Assembly (NCBI GenBank): GCA_023014365.1
Contig: JAEBUN010000012.1
Location: forward strand, 62,001-126,000
Direction of reading: 5' to 3'
DNA: 64,000 nucleotides
From: Lepiota brunneoincarnata
Lineage: Eukaryota; Basidiomycota; Agaricomycetes; Agaricales; Agaricaceae
Made by a program: the position numbers and the translations under genes. The notes under the pieces were generated by a model. The model was not told the origin of the DNA, did no database searches, and saw nothing but the letters and a program-made list of their open reading frames with translations. Shown piece after piece: positions 1 through 10,343 of this stretch. Every line of letters starts with the position of its first letter. Position 1 is the first letter of the stretch.

Positions 1-148
1 GCCACTCAACTTACAGGCTCACGCTAGAACCACTGACATGGTAACAACTCAAACCGATAAACCCAGATCTTACCCGGGATTGATCGACAGCAGATCTTGA
101 TCTCTCGAGCCAGTTCGCCATTCTCTGAACGAACTGCTACAGCCCAGT
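1..148 (+). repeat. Dispersed repeat unit, left copy
   Basis: These bases match 22959-23106 over the same length with only scattered substitutions. The left copy ends where a Copia LTR remnant begins, while the right copy runs on into other sequence. No open frame, tRNA boxes or terminal repeats are seen, so the element type is unknown. The window edge cuts the left side. Confidence 0.75.
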
Positions 149-163
149 TGTTGAAGCAGGAGC
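149..163 (-). mobile_element. Copia LTR remnant (15 bp) interrupted by LINE-B
   Basis: The string TGTTGAAGCAGGAGC is the start of the Copia LTR in reverse orientation (compare 7011, 20111). The next LTR bases are replaced by the poly-T tail of LINE-B, so LINE-B landed in this LTR. The rest of the LTR is not found on the far side. Confidence 0.7.
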
Positions 164-572
164 ATTTTTTTTTTTTTTTTTTTTTTGAAATCAACAATTT
201 ATAATGCAGTGCTCGAACGCAGTCCACGTGCACTAGCTACATACAAGGCAACTAATACATGGTATAACTACTAGTGAAGGTAGGGAAGAGAGTCCCACTG
301 ACTCGAAAGACTACACTCCATAAAGAAGTGCGCGTGGGCGAAGAGTCCGCTACCCCAACAGAAACTGGGGTACGGCAGACGAGGGGTGGATAGGGCCAAC
401 AGGTCCCCCCCCCAAAGGGGGTTAGGAGTCAATTCTCCGTAAATCCCTACACCCCTGCAGACCGAGGCTCTAAGAATGTCAGGTCTCCGCCCCTAAGGGC
501 AGTTAGGAGTCAGTTCTCCACTAAATTGCTACACCCCGTCCAAAGGCGGAGAGCGAATAACCACCGGTCCCT

Positions 573-2084
573 TCCGGTCCCATATCCGGTCCATAGCCAG
601 GCTCCCTCCCCGCGAGATGATCAAGGTGAGGGGGCCCGTTGTCGACGCTAACCAGCGTCTTGCTGCCCTTGCTGGGCCCTTCGACGCAGTGGCGCTGGAG
701 GCCTGGCCAGGGCGTCGTCTCTTGGATGTGTACCCCGAGCGGGTCCGCTTCCACTCCTACGACCGAGGGGCGGAGGATGCCCTTACGGCCCATGTCGCGG
801 CTCTCGACCGGGTTCTGGCCCGGGTGCAGGCCGATCCGGGGGTTCTGGTGGCGGCGACGGACGCGAGTCTGCCGCCCCGCCGGGTCCACCAGGCGGTGTT
901 GGCCGCCCAGGTTTTCCAGGGGCTGGACTGCATCTATGCGGTCCGGCTTCCGGGGGGGAAGGTTACAGCTCCCGAGGCCGAGCTTTTCGCCATCCGGCTG
1001 GCGGTGTCCAAGGTAGTTTCTGTCGAGGGCGCCGCTAGTCTCATCTTGTTCACCGACTCAATGGCTTCGGCCAGGCGGGCGGTGGACCCGTCGGTGCACT
1101 CCGCCCAGGGTCATTCCTTGGCAGTCTGTCGCCTTCTCGCCGGGTGGTTCGCCGGGGGTCCGGCCCGCTCGGTTCATTTCTGGGAGGTCCCCTCGCGAGC
1201 GAGGTGGCCTTTCCACACTCAGGTGCACGACTTCGCTCGGTCGTTGCCTCCCGTTGGGGTAGGGGCTCATCCCCGGGCCTCGCTTGACTACCTCCGGAAG
1301 GAGGAAGTACAGTCGTGTCAGGACCACTGGATCGACTTGTTCCAGGATCCTGACCATCACGGGCATGGTTTTCTCCAGCTCGCCAGGGACGATGACCATC
1401 CCCTGCGGCCCACGTATCTCCACGGTGGTGCCTGGATCCCGCACGCTCACTCGGTGTCAGTAATGGCCCGGATGACGCGTGCTATTCTTAACCACGCGCC
1501 GATAGGGGGCTATCGGAGGCACTTTTTCCCACGGGAAGATTATTCCTGTTGCTGCGGGTTTCGGGAGGAAACTCGTGAGCATGTGTTCCGGAGCTGCCCT
1601 AGGCACTCCATGGCGGGGGTCCCGGCTACGGTCGAGGCTCTCATTGCTTTCCTCGAAGCGTCCCCGACCGTGTTCGCGTTCGCTGAGAGGGCCGGGCCCC
1701 CCCCGGGGGGTATCGGCTAGTGGCTCTGCCTGGCGTCCGGTTGGGTCCGGGCCGGGGTGGTGGTTATTCCCCCGCTGTCTTCGGGCAGCGTGTAGGGATT
1801 TACGTGGGAATTGACCCCTAACCCCTTATCGGGGGGGGACCCTGCTCCGGTTTGGTTCCTGCGCCGCGCGCTGGGTGGCAGCCGTCTTCCCGCCTCTGTT
1901 TGTTTGGGGCAGCTTCGTCCTGGGCATGGGGAAACGCATGCCCGCATCCGCGGTCATGCGTTGTATGTACAGATACCCTGTAGTTTACGGCTCGGTCGTT
2001 TGTACCGTAGTTGGTAGCTGCACGCGGCCTCCCTACGCGGCCCGCGTTATAAATTGGAGATTTAAAAAAAAAAAAAAAAAAAAA
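573..2084 (+). mobile_element. LINE-A, 5'-truncated copy with 16-bp TSD, inside LINE-B
   Basis: The copy starts within the RNase H region and ends in TATAAATTGGAGATTT plus poly-A. The 16-bp direct repeat ATAACCACCGGTCCCT lies at 557-572 and 2085-2100, the mark of target-primed insertion. The interrupted LINE-B 3' UTR resumes after the second repeat, so this insertion is younger than the LINE-B copy around it. Confidence 0.9.
617..1720 (+). pseudogene. LINE-A ORF2 C-terminal part: RNase H and Cys/His tail
   Basis: An open 367-residue frame. RNase H acidic residues are visible: ATDAS near residue 81, AELFAI near 119 and FTDSMAS near 145. A C-terminal motif CCCGFREETREHVFRSCP resembles the zinc-binding tail that follows LINE reverse transcriptases. 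RNase H would remove RNA from the RNA:DNA hybrid during reverse transcription. There is no endonuclease or reverse transcriptase here because the copy is 5'-truncated, so it is an inactive fragment despite its open frame. A near-identical segment lies antisense at 13003-14100. Confidence 0.85.
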
Positions 2085-2145
2085 ATAACCACCGGTCCCT
2101 CGAGACTAAAGCCGCTGAGGGGGGAATAACCCGAAGGCCCTCCCC

Positions 2146-5100
2146 AGTTATCCCACCCCTTGGGGCCAGGATAGGAACGCAAACGCAGTGGGATTGCGTT
2201 CCAGAAAGCCCAGAAGGGTGTCAAGGTCACAGGGTAAGCCTGCCATAGCCGCATATACTTCGGACAAGAAGTGAGTATGTGAGTACGAGTTTCAAGCCGC
2301 AGCCCATAAGGACAGGAGTGATCCTCCTGGGGATGGAATCTAGCACGGTACTCCCTGATAGGGGCGTGACCGAGTATGGTGTGGACGGCCCTCGCTGTAC
2401 CAGCAACGGACATCCGGGGGCCGACTTCTCGGAGCCACGCACCTCCGGAGAGGTACAAGGGTTGGATAGGTTTCCCGAGGGAGTCCAGCAGAGGGAGGAA
2501 GTTCCTCCCTCTATAAAGGGATGAGCGAAACATATTCACCCACTCGTCAATACACCCCCTTGTGACCTCAGCCCGGAGAGAGTCGATAGTAGTCGCCGGG
2601 CGAACGCCCAACGATACACGAAGTTCCTTTGCCATTGCGACAGTGTCAGAGTGAAGCTCTGCAACAGAGCCCACAGGCACCTGCCAGAAGGTAATAGTCC
2701 GCTGGGCCTTGGAAGACAACTAGCGGTCCAGGGACCGACACACCTCCAGGGAATGGACCTGGCCGGTGTGCACAGAGGGGTCCACAGCTCTGCGGGTGGA
2801 GCCCGCGGAGCTGGTGTAGACAAGGATGTGGTCAGTTCCCGCACGGTCCAAGACCATGCCTACTCCCAACCAAATGGAGTGGAGCTCCGCATCAGCGAGT
2901 AGAACCCTCCCCACAGCCTGTCTGGCCTGCTTGACCAGACACCTGCCTGCAAACATGCAAGCCGCCGAGACAGCCTGCAGTCTCCTGCATGGCAGCCGGT
3001 GTGCACCAGCCGCTATGCAGACAGATGACGGATCGGACTGCGCCCTCTGAATGGAGGCGTGCAGTCCGTCGAGGTGCCATTGCTTCGAATCCCCCTCCGG
3101 ATCAACGGTGTAGAGTCTAAATCTGATCCGCTCCGAGAAGCGGTCCAAAAGACAGAGACCTGGCCTGTTCTCGTCCACAAACGGGGAGAACAGGCTCAGT
3201 AAGCTGCGGAAGCACTGCCTGTACCTCCATGAGAGCACTCTTCACCTTAGGCCGAAGCACAGGGGTGAGAGCCAAGATAGCATGTGGGTGCTCCGGAGAA
3301 CTTCCTCTAAACTCATGGCCCAGCAAGGGCCTGAAGCGGATGATTAGCCGCAAGAGTGGCAACTCTGAATATCGTTCAGGACACCAACTTCTTAAGATGC
3401 AGCCGGAAGGGCAGAAGACCCGCCAGGGCCTCTGTCCCTCTGGTTGGGGATATGCGAAAAGCACCGATAATCCAGTTAGCGGCTCGCCGCTGCATGGAGT
3501 TGAACATCTTAAGGATTCCCTTGTTACGGAAACCCTCATGATACCACATACGAAATCCATACATGGCAATAGGAACCATGCAGGACCGGTAGAGGAGGCG
3601 CTTCTGGTCAGGAAGCAACCTCCGGGTTGAATTACCAAGCATCCCCATCGCACCGACCGTGGAGAATGCCTTGGTAGAATAGTAGTGGATGTACTCGCGA
3701 AAAGTGAGAGCACGGTCGAAATAGAAACCCAAGTGCCGCCAAAACGGCTTGGGTCTCAAGGGGGTATCCCCTGTGTATGGATGGAAGCCCAGGTCTATGG
3801 GCGGATTGGCATTCCTCGGGTTGCGAGAGAAGTGAAAGACCTCAGACTTGGTATGCTCAAGCGTGAGGCCAAAAGAGTCAAAGAGCCTGTGCACGCAGTG
3901 ATAAGCCGCCTGCAAGGCAGTAATGTTGTCCTCCCAATTCTTGGTCGGGACTATAAGGGTCCTGTCATCGACATACGAAAGCATGTCGACTCCGAGGCCA
4001 GGGGTCCACTGGTAATACAAGTACACCAGGGGGGCAAGATACAGAGTGGACAGGACGGGGGACAGAGCAGAGCCCTGCCCTACACCCACATCCGCCTGCT
4101 TAGGGTCCAACCAGAAGGAGTTCCACAAATACATGGTAGACCTCCCAACCAGGTAAGAGCCAAAGAACCGCACCAGCTCAGGCAGTGAAACCCGACCGCA
4201 ACAGCACTGCCAGAACCATATTGTGATTCAGCGAAGGAAAGAACTGAGCGATGTCAAAGGCCACAACACTAGTCCGCAGTCCCCGGGCCCACCCTGCACG
4301 AATGAGATGAGTGAGGATCAACCCGGCATCCTCAGTGGACTTCTGGTGGATACCGCCAACCTGGTTGGGATGAAACACCCCCCACTTGACACAGTCAAAC
4401 TGGAGGCGGTTGGAGATCATCTTCTCCACAAGTTTGCCCAGCGTGTTAAGCAACACGATCGGCCAGAAGGCCTTGGGGGTAGAGTACGAGGGTTTTCCCG
4501 GCTTAGGTATGACCACCGAGTTAGACTCCTTGAAATAATCAGGCCAGTGCCCTGCCGCCAGGCAGGCATTGGCGAGATCGACGAACACGCAGCAGGACGC
4601 CCTGGTCCGCCACGATATCCTTCAGGTATGACCACGTAACATGGTCAGGCCCGGGAGCAGACTTCTTTGCGCAAGAACGCAAGGCGTCCTTGAGTTCCAA
4701 AGTGGAGAAGGGGTACCACGCCCTCTCCGCTTGCGCAGGGAGAGTGTCCAATACAGAGGGATCTACAGTGCGGCCAGAGGCCGCGTTGTAGGTCCCGTGC
4801 AGGGCATCCCAAAGGGGGTCCATATCGTGGCACAGCTACGCCATCATGCTGTATCGCGTCACATGTGGGTAACTTGCACTGCTTAACCCAGGCCATCAGG
4901 TCCCAGGGGCACTTGTTCGCAGAAGCAATTTCCTCGATCTTCTCATTGAAGAATTTGCGCTTGATGGCCTTAGCGGCACGCCAGGAACTCGTACCACACC
5001 TCCTCCAAGGGGGAGGCCCAATATGCCCTAATGGCAGGCGGTGCAGTTGTCATTCCACCACAGGATTAGACCGCTCCACAATGAACACCTCTGAGAAGGC

Positions 5101-5289
5101 ATCCCAAGCCTAGGGAGATGATCTGAGCCACGGCCGAAAGCCGCGGACTCCACCTCTGCAGGTGTGTCCAAGGGCGGCCGCAAACTGGACAGCCCCTCGC
5201 ATATCTGTGCCACGAACTTCAACTCCTTGTCGCTATTGGGCTTCAGAACACGGTGGATCACCCCGGTCATAAAACGAGTGACCGGAAGA
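2146..5289 (-). pseudogene. LINE-B ORF2: reverse transcriptase and RNase H, broken
   Basis: Read on the minus strand, several frames together spell a LINE reverse transcriptase: VVIPKPGKPSYSTPKAF, VAFDIAQFFPSLNH, GQGSALSPVLSTLYL and the catalytic SYVDD near 3970-3985. Frame changes occur near 4180, 3376 and 2720. In the RNase H part the usual TDAS-type aspartate is replaced (CIAAGAH) and the TDS aspartate reads YTSSA, so RNase H looks dead here. A C-terminal Cys/His motif (HSCPYGLRLETRTH...SCP) follows. A solo LTR at 5290-5663 separates this part from the endonuclease. Confidence 0.75.
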
Positions 5290-5663
5290 TGTTGAGGGAG
5301 GAGAATAAAGGAGTGTAGGAAACACAAAAAGAGTGAGAGAATAGAGGATGATAAAAGGATATAGAGGAGAGAGTATTAGAAGAAGGAGACTCAGACACTG
5401 ACACTGACACAAAAGGAGGGAATGTCCTGTTAGATTGGGGAGGAGGAAGCCTCCTTATATATGTACAGGACACAAGACAACTACCAAAAGAGGGATAAAG
5501 GAGTTACCAAAAGAAGAACAAAGGTATTACTAAAATGGGAACAAAGAGATTACCAAAAAGGGAACAAAGGGAGATAATCTAATCAAGGGAGTGGATAAGA
5601 TAAGATAAGAGATGATGGGGGGGGGATAAGATAAGATAAGGTGTAGCTGGACAAAACCTAACA
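5290..5663. mobile_element. Solo LTR of an unidentified LTR retrotransposon (copy 1)
   Basis: A 374-bp unit with TGTTG...TAACA ends flanked by the 5-bp TSD GAAGA (5285-5289 and 5664-5668). It has no coding capacity; GATAAGATAAG repeats sit near one end. A near-identical 373-bp copy with a different TSD lies at 37066-37438. No internal region of the parent element is present in the window. Orientation cannot be decided. Confidence 0.9.
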
Positions 5664-6330
5664 GAAGAACCAGAGTAAGAGGAGCATGGTCCGAAGGACC
5701 ACGCATCTCCAGATCGATCAGGGGCCTGGGATCAGGATCTTGAGCCATCAGGAGGAAGACGAGATCGATCACCGATGGTGACAGATTCGTATCGTGTGGG
5801 AAGTGAGTCGGGCCCGGAACCACCAGGAGCACCAAATCAAGGCCCAGATCCATCCCAACCTCCAGAAGAGACTGGGCGATCCCTGGATGTGAGACCCGAT
5901 TAGGATCCCACCGCTCCGAGTGACAATTGAAGTCACCCGCCATGTACGTCATGGCAGGCAGGGAGTCCACCAGCCTCCAAAGGGCAAGAATGGCGGTGTG
6001 GCGGTCATCCAAATAGACGTTCATAAGATTAAAGGTGTGCCCCCCTTGCCACAGGGACACAACCATAATGTCACAGTGATCAACCAGGTCCCTACAGAGG
6101 GACGGTCACAGCAGCTTCAGCCTCGAGTGGACATAAGCCAGCACCCGCGGAGACGAACCACCCAGCTGAGGGTTCCAGATGCACACCCACTCTGGGTGGA
6201 GTGGGGCGCCTACAACATCCTCACCATCCCTAGAGACAGCAGAGGGAGCCTTACGGAGATTCCGCCAAGGGGGTTCTTGCACGAAAAAGACGTCAAAATC
6301 GTTTTTATACAATTCGAGATATGAGTCCAG
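5664..6330 (-). pseudogene. LINE-B ORF2: apurinic-type endonuclease domain, broken
   Basis: The minus strand reads FVQEPPW near 6255-6290, HPEWVCIWNP, NVYLDDRHTAI and GDFNCHSERWDP near 5910-5940, which are signature blocks of LINE APE-like endonucleases. The enzyme nicks target DNA to prime reverse transcription. A frame change lies near 6070-6100. The conserved start ATG at the ORF1/ORF2 junction is mutated to ATA here, unlike at 12397. Confidence 0.8.
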
Positions 6331-6385
6331 CAGAATGTAATTACAATTTACATTCTGAGAGCATATACATAACTTGTTCAGGTAC

Positions 6386-8280
6386 CTAGGTATTACTCCT
6401 AGGTTGAGTTAGCGAGACCCTGGGGGTGGTAGGGGAACCACGTACCTCCTGATAACGTTTCTTGGCCCAACCGTCTTCAAAACGCTTGCGCCAGAAAGGG
6501 CATTTCTTGTCATGGGTGGCGTGGGGGCTGCCACAGTTCCTACAACGGGACTGATGAGGGTACTCCGTGCCCTCAGCAGTGCCGGCAACCAGTGGGTTCG
6601 CGTTGGGGCAGGCCTTGCAGCATCCCGCCATTGACCTATGATTGTCCTCGCTGTGTGGCTCGGAGCAGATGGGGCAGGTCGGGAATCTCGCCCTGCAGAC
6701 ATTAGTCGGGTGCCCCCACCACCAGCAACGGTGGTAGAGAGACGTCCCAACCCGCTGGGAGGCCGCACTTATCGGGCAAGCGCGGGGCCCAATGGCCAAC
6801 GACCTTCCGATCATCGACTTGGAGGTGGACCCGGTCTGCGAGTCCCAGATCTCGAACCAGACAGTCGCAGTGTCTGATTTGTCGGAGTTCCTCCTGACCC
6901 TGGGAGGGCCCTGGAGGTTAAGGAAGCCTCGATGCGACGACTGCCACATGATGTTCTCGATCCACTGACTGGTGATGCGTGACCCGTCAGGAGCGAAGAA
7001 GGGGACGTCCTGTTGAAGCAGGAGCGTTGGGGGACTGGTAAGGAGTCCTAACAGCGAAGGAACGAGTGTATTACGCGAAGGGAATGACTAGAAACGAAAG
7101 GAACAAGCTGCGGACAGCTGTGAGAGACTGGAGTGGAGATAGAACTAACTACTCACCTGCGGACAGCTGTGAGAGACTGGAAGTCCCAAAAGCGTCCACA
7201 GGTGCAAGTCCATGTCTAGATCACATGACTAGCTACCAAAAGCGTCCAGACCTATCTACAAGTCCACAAACACAACAACAAACAAGTGGGACTGTTCAGA
7301 GCACAATAAGACAAGTGCACACTGCTCACCACAGGAGTGCATATAGCACATCCTGGCATGTCACAGGGCACTCCTAACACGTCCGACACTTTCATGAAGG
7401 ACTTGGAGGAGGGGACTGTAGCCGTAGGCTGCGATCCCACCGGGAAGAACCAGGAGGCCCAGTCCTGGACCACATTAAGATCCGCCGTGGACATGACCGG
7501 ATCGGTCGCGAGTGAAACACCATCGTATGCCAGGGAGGCCGATGTGACGTTGAGGGAGGACTTCACGTTGAGGAGGGCACGATTAGCTCCCGCGATGACC
7601 TGAGACAAGTCCTTGATCGGGGGCCTAGGACCCACGAACAGGATGACGATCTGGCGCCTAGTGGGGCCAGCGGTGGTGTTGCGAGGCCTCCCTAATGACG
7701 GAGTGGGGGATCCCCTACCAACGGTGTGGAGGATATCTGCGGGGGAGAGGTGTGGGAAGGCCCTCGCCATAGCGGCAATGGCCTCCGCCACCTTCGTATC
7801 GCCATCCCTTGAGACCGGGGGGGTGGTGGCCACCTGAGCGAAGGAGTGCTTCACGCCTCTGGGCTTGGTGGAGAGATTCACCTTAGGTGGCGGCGGTGGG
7901 ATCGCCAACCGCGCATAAGACGTGCCTGCCTGTGACGGGCCCAGACCCCTAGGGTTGGGCAGCAGCACGGGGGGAGGGGGGGCCTTGCCCTTTCCCTTAG
8001 AGTTGGAGGACTTAGCCCCTCCAGACGGTGCGGCCGAGGTGGCTCTGGCGTCGGGGGCTGTATCCATAGGCGCCGGCATAATGGCCGGGCAGGCAGGCGG
8101 GGCGCCCTCAGCAGGTCTCACCCGGCCAGGGGGCCCTACCACCACAGGGACGTCCGAGATGTCCCTCCCAAAGGGGTGCATCCCATCGATAATGGACTGA
8201 AGGAGGGTAGACTCATCGCCCCCCTCGCACTTCAGCCCATAATCAAGGAACCTGCAGCACCCAGTGCGCTGCAGGAGACC
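6386..8280 (-). pseudogene. LINE-B ORF1, zinc-knuckle nucleic-acid-binding protein, interrupted
   Basis: This is the minus-strand counterpart of 10860-12400. The N-terminal half (8181-7385) is proline-rich and holds LILFVGPRPPIKDLSQV-like sequence. The C-terminal half (6949-6386) has three Cys/His knuckles, including CWWWGHPTNVC, CPICSEPHSEDNH and CRNCGSPHATHDKKCPFW. Such ORF1 proteins coat LINE RNA (family knowledge). A solo Copia LTR with TSD separates the halves. The protein N-terminus is lost at 8280. Confidence 0.8.
7011..7379 (-). mobile_element. Solo Copia LTR, long variant, with TSD
   Basis: A 369-bp LTR in reverse orientation (TGTTGAAGC...CTCCTAACA) flanked by CGTCC at 7006-7010 and 7380-7384. 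It contains an internal duplication of about 49 bp (CAGCTGTGAGAGACTGG twice) that is absent from the 320-bp LTRs at 20111 and 21755. It probably arose by LTR-LTR recombination that removed the internal region. Confidence 0.92.
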
Positions 8281-9134
8281 ATCAAAGCAAACTGGAGGTG
8301 GTTGGAGATCATCTTCTCCACAAGTTTGCCCAATGTGTTAAGCAACACAATCGGCCGGAAGGCCTTGGGGGTGGAGTATGAGGGCTTCCCCGGTTTAGGT
8401 ATGACTACTGAGTTAGACTCCTTGAAGTAATCAGGCCAATGTCCTGCCACCAGGCAGGCATTGGCGAGATCGACGAACACGCGGCAGGATGCTCGATCCA
8501 CCACAATGTCCTTCAGGTACAACCACGTAACATGGTCGGGTCCGGGAGCAGACTTCTTTGCACAAAAACATACCTGCGCGGGGAGAGCGTCCAACACAGA
8601 GGGATCCACAGCGCGGCCAGAGGCCACGTTGTAGGTCCCGTGAAGAGCATCCCATAGGGAGCCCATATCATGACACGGCACGCCTTCGTGCTGAATTGTG
8701 TCACATGCAGGGCAACTTGCGCTGCTTAACCCAGGCTATCAGGTCCCAGGGGCGCTTGTTTGCAGAGGTAATTTCTTCGATCCTCTCATCGAAGAACTTG
8801 CGTTTGACGGCCTTAGCGGTCTGCCGGAACTCGTACCATGCCTCTCCCGAGGGGGAGGCCCAATACGCCCTAATGGCAGTGTTACAGTTGTCATTCCACC
8901 AGGCATTAGACCTACCAACAATGAACACCTCCTCAGAGAAGGCGTCCCAGGCCTGGGAGATGATACAAGCCACAGCCAAAGCCACAGACTCCACCTCCGC
9001 AGGGGTGTCCAAGGGCAGCCACAGAGCGGCGAGTCCCTCACATATCTGTGCCATGAACTTCGACTCCTTGTCGCTATCGGGCTTCAGAACACTGGCGGAT
9101 CACTCCGGTCATAAAGTGAGTGACTGGAAAAACC
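8281..9134 (-). mobile_element. LINE-B fragment, start of reverse transcriptase region
   Basis: Minus-strand sequence from the end of the endonuclease into the reverse transcriptase (KSAPGPDHVTWLYLKDIV, FKESNSVVIPKPGKPSYS). It stops after the codons for NHLQF and is fused directly to a different LINE-B region (ORF1 at 8280). The join is a deletion or recombination point between two same-strand copies. At its other end it meets a LINE-B 5' end in the opposite orientation, now separated by the tRNA-headed retroposon. Confidence 0.75.
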
Positions 9135-9145
9135 TGGGGCCCCTC

Positions 9146-9223
9146 TAGCCCAGTGGTTTCGATCACTAAAGATGGGGAGAGGTGGCTGCGCATGGCTGCC
9201 GGAAAGGTTGGGGATTCGATTCC
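9146..9223 (+). promoter_or_regulatory. Internal Pol III promoter (A and B boxes)
   Basis: The A box TAGCCCAGTGG lies at 9146-9156 and fits TRGCNNAGYGG. The B box GATTCGATTCC at 9213-9223 matches GGTTCGANNCC at 10 of 11 positions; the second element copy has a perfect GGTTCGATTCC. The spacing suggests a class II (Leu/Ser-type) tRNA ancestor, but the acceptor stem no longer pairs. Confidence 0.75.
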
Positions 9224-10144
9224 CTCTCATCCTCCATACCTGTGAAGTGGAGAGAGGTCGCGCGGTTGTCATCGGATACTACTGTGTGCTCGGTTCTTCG
9301 GGTGGGTAAACTATCTCCAAGGAAATTCGGTGGTCTCCTTGATCTCAGTTCTCGATTTAGCGACTGGCAATCGCTGATCTGGGGTAAATCTGGGGGAGAG
9401 ATCGCTGGAGCCCAAAGTGGCGGATCTGGATCGATCTTGATTGGACTAGATCGGCTGTGCCCGATAAGGGAGCAAAAGCACAGGGCATGGTAAGCGGGGG
9501 AATTCTAACAAAAACAGATCAAACGTCCCGATAAGGGGCCAGGTAACCCCCCACATGGGAACGCTTGGTCCGGGTGCCGCCGGCTTAAGCCAAGTAAGTA
9601 CCAGTCGTTAGTCCATGGTAGTAGGTATCCGGTCGGGTGGCAAAGGGTGGGGCACTGGGGCTTTGGGGTTACCCATGGCTTCTCCCATAGGGGCTGCCGA
9701 TTGGGGAGGTCCACTGCCCGGACCTTGGAGCTCTGGGTGAGTCCGCATCTGGGCATGCCCTGGGGTTAGATCCCCCATGGGTGTTCTGTCCGAAGTGGGC
9801 AGCGCAGGCTTAGGGTGCTGAAACAACTCCATGCTACTGGTCCACGGACCTCTGGAAGTGCAACGTGGTTGGCTGTGGGCGAGGCAGAGACCTGGGACAG
9901 GTGGGGATCCGCGCTGGTTGGCATCAGCGAACCACCTGCCCAGGAACGGGAAGCCCAGTAACCAGGGCTCTATACTAACTCCCTGGCGAAGCGTGAGCTG
10001 TAGCGGGCTGGGACAGTCTCCTGCGACCCGGCTCGAGTGCACTAAATCCTCTGTCGGTTCTCCTGACTGACTAAGCCAGGTTAGAGTCTAAGTTGATTCC
10101 GGGGTCCGGTGCATCCGGTGTTTGCCTCGCAAGAGCGCATAGCA

Positions 10145-10174
10145 ATAGGGTCCTCCCTCACGGGAGGGCCCTAT
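10145..10174 (+). other. 3' terminal hairpin of the tRNA-headed retroposon
   Basis: Arms 10145-10157 and 10162-10174 form a 13-bp stem with one G-U pair and a TCAC loop. The same hairpin is intact at 33976-34005. It sits about 25 nt before the LINE-B-like tail, where a reverse transcriptase recognition structure would be expected (inference). Confidence 0.7.
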
Positions 10175-10343
10175 ACCTCATAAATTGTTGATTTCAAAAA
10201 AAAAAAAAAAAAAAGACTGGAAAAACCAATCCACTTCTTGATCTGGTACCACCACCAGTAACGTGCACAGCCACATCTACTTCCTCGCTCATCATCTAGT
10301 ACTGCGCACCCCCACTGTTGGATTCGACCAGTGGTACTCTCAA

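Larger units (their letters stand above)
164..8280 (-). mobile_element. LINE-B retrotransposon, antisense, 5'-truncated and interrupted
   Basis: Read on the minus strand this is ORF1 with zinc knuckles, then ORF2 with endonuclease, reverse transcriptase and RNase H, then a 3' UTR with the tail ATAAATTGTTGATTTC and poly-A (poly-T at about 165-186). Domain order fits the Tad1-like clade of fungal LINEs (family knowledge). It is interrupted by LINE-A (573-2084), a solo LTR (5290-5663) and a solo Copia LTR (7011-7379). The 3' UTR carries an imperfect tandem duplication near 421-540. ORF1 lacks its N-terminal part and abuts another LINE-B fragment at 8280/8281. Stops and frameshifts make it inactive. 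Confidence 0.85.
9135..10214 (+). mobile_element. tRNA-headed non-autonomous retroposon (long SINE), copy 1
   Basis: The unit begins with a tRNA-like head containing Pol III A and B boxes, has about 1 kb of non-coding body and a strong 3' hairpin, and ends CATAAATTGTTGATTTC plus poly-A, the same tail as LINE-B. A 13-bp TSD, GACTGGAAAAACC, flanks it (9122-9134, 10215-10227). Copy 2 at 32959-34046 is collinear over the full length. Reading frames are not conserved between copies, so it does not look coding. At about 1.08 kb it is much longer than typical SINEs (100-700 bp, general knowledge). Mobilisation by LINE-B is inferred from the shared tail. Confidence 0.85.

Noticed and set aside
164..186. 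Poly-T and poly-A runs as terminators or assembly filler
   Set aside because: Each run sits at the 3' end of a LINE or SINE body and most are next to a direct repeat, so they are retrotransposon tails.
521..889. Antisense open frame over the LINE-A RNase H region, like many others in GC-rich LINE copies
   Set aside because: Mirror-strand frame of a recognised coding region with no domain of its own; long stop-free shadows are expected at this GC content.
9608..10042. 144-residue minus-strand open frame inside the tRNA-headed retroposon
   Set aside because: The second copy (33496-33873) diverges in frame through indels, so the protein is not conserved.
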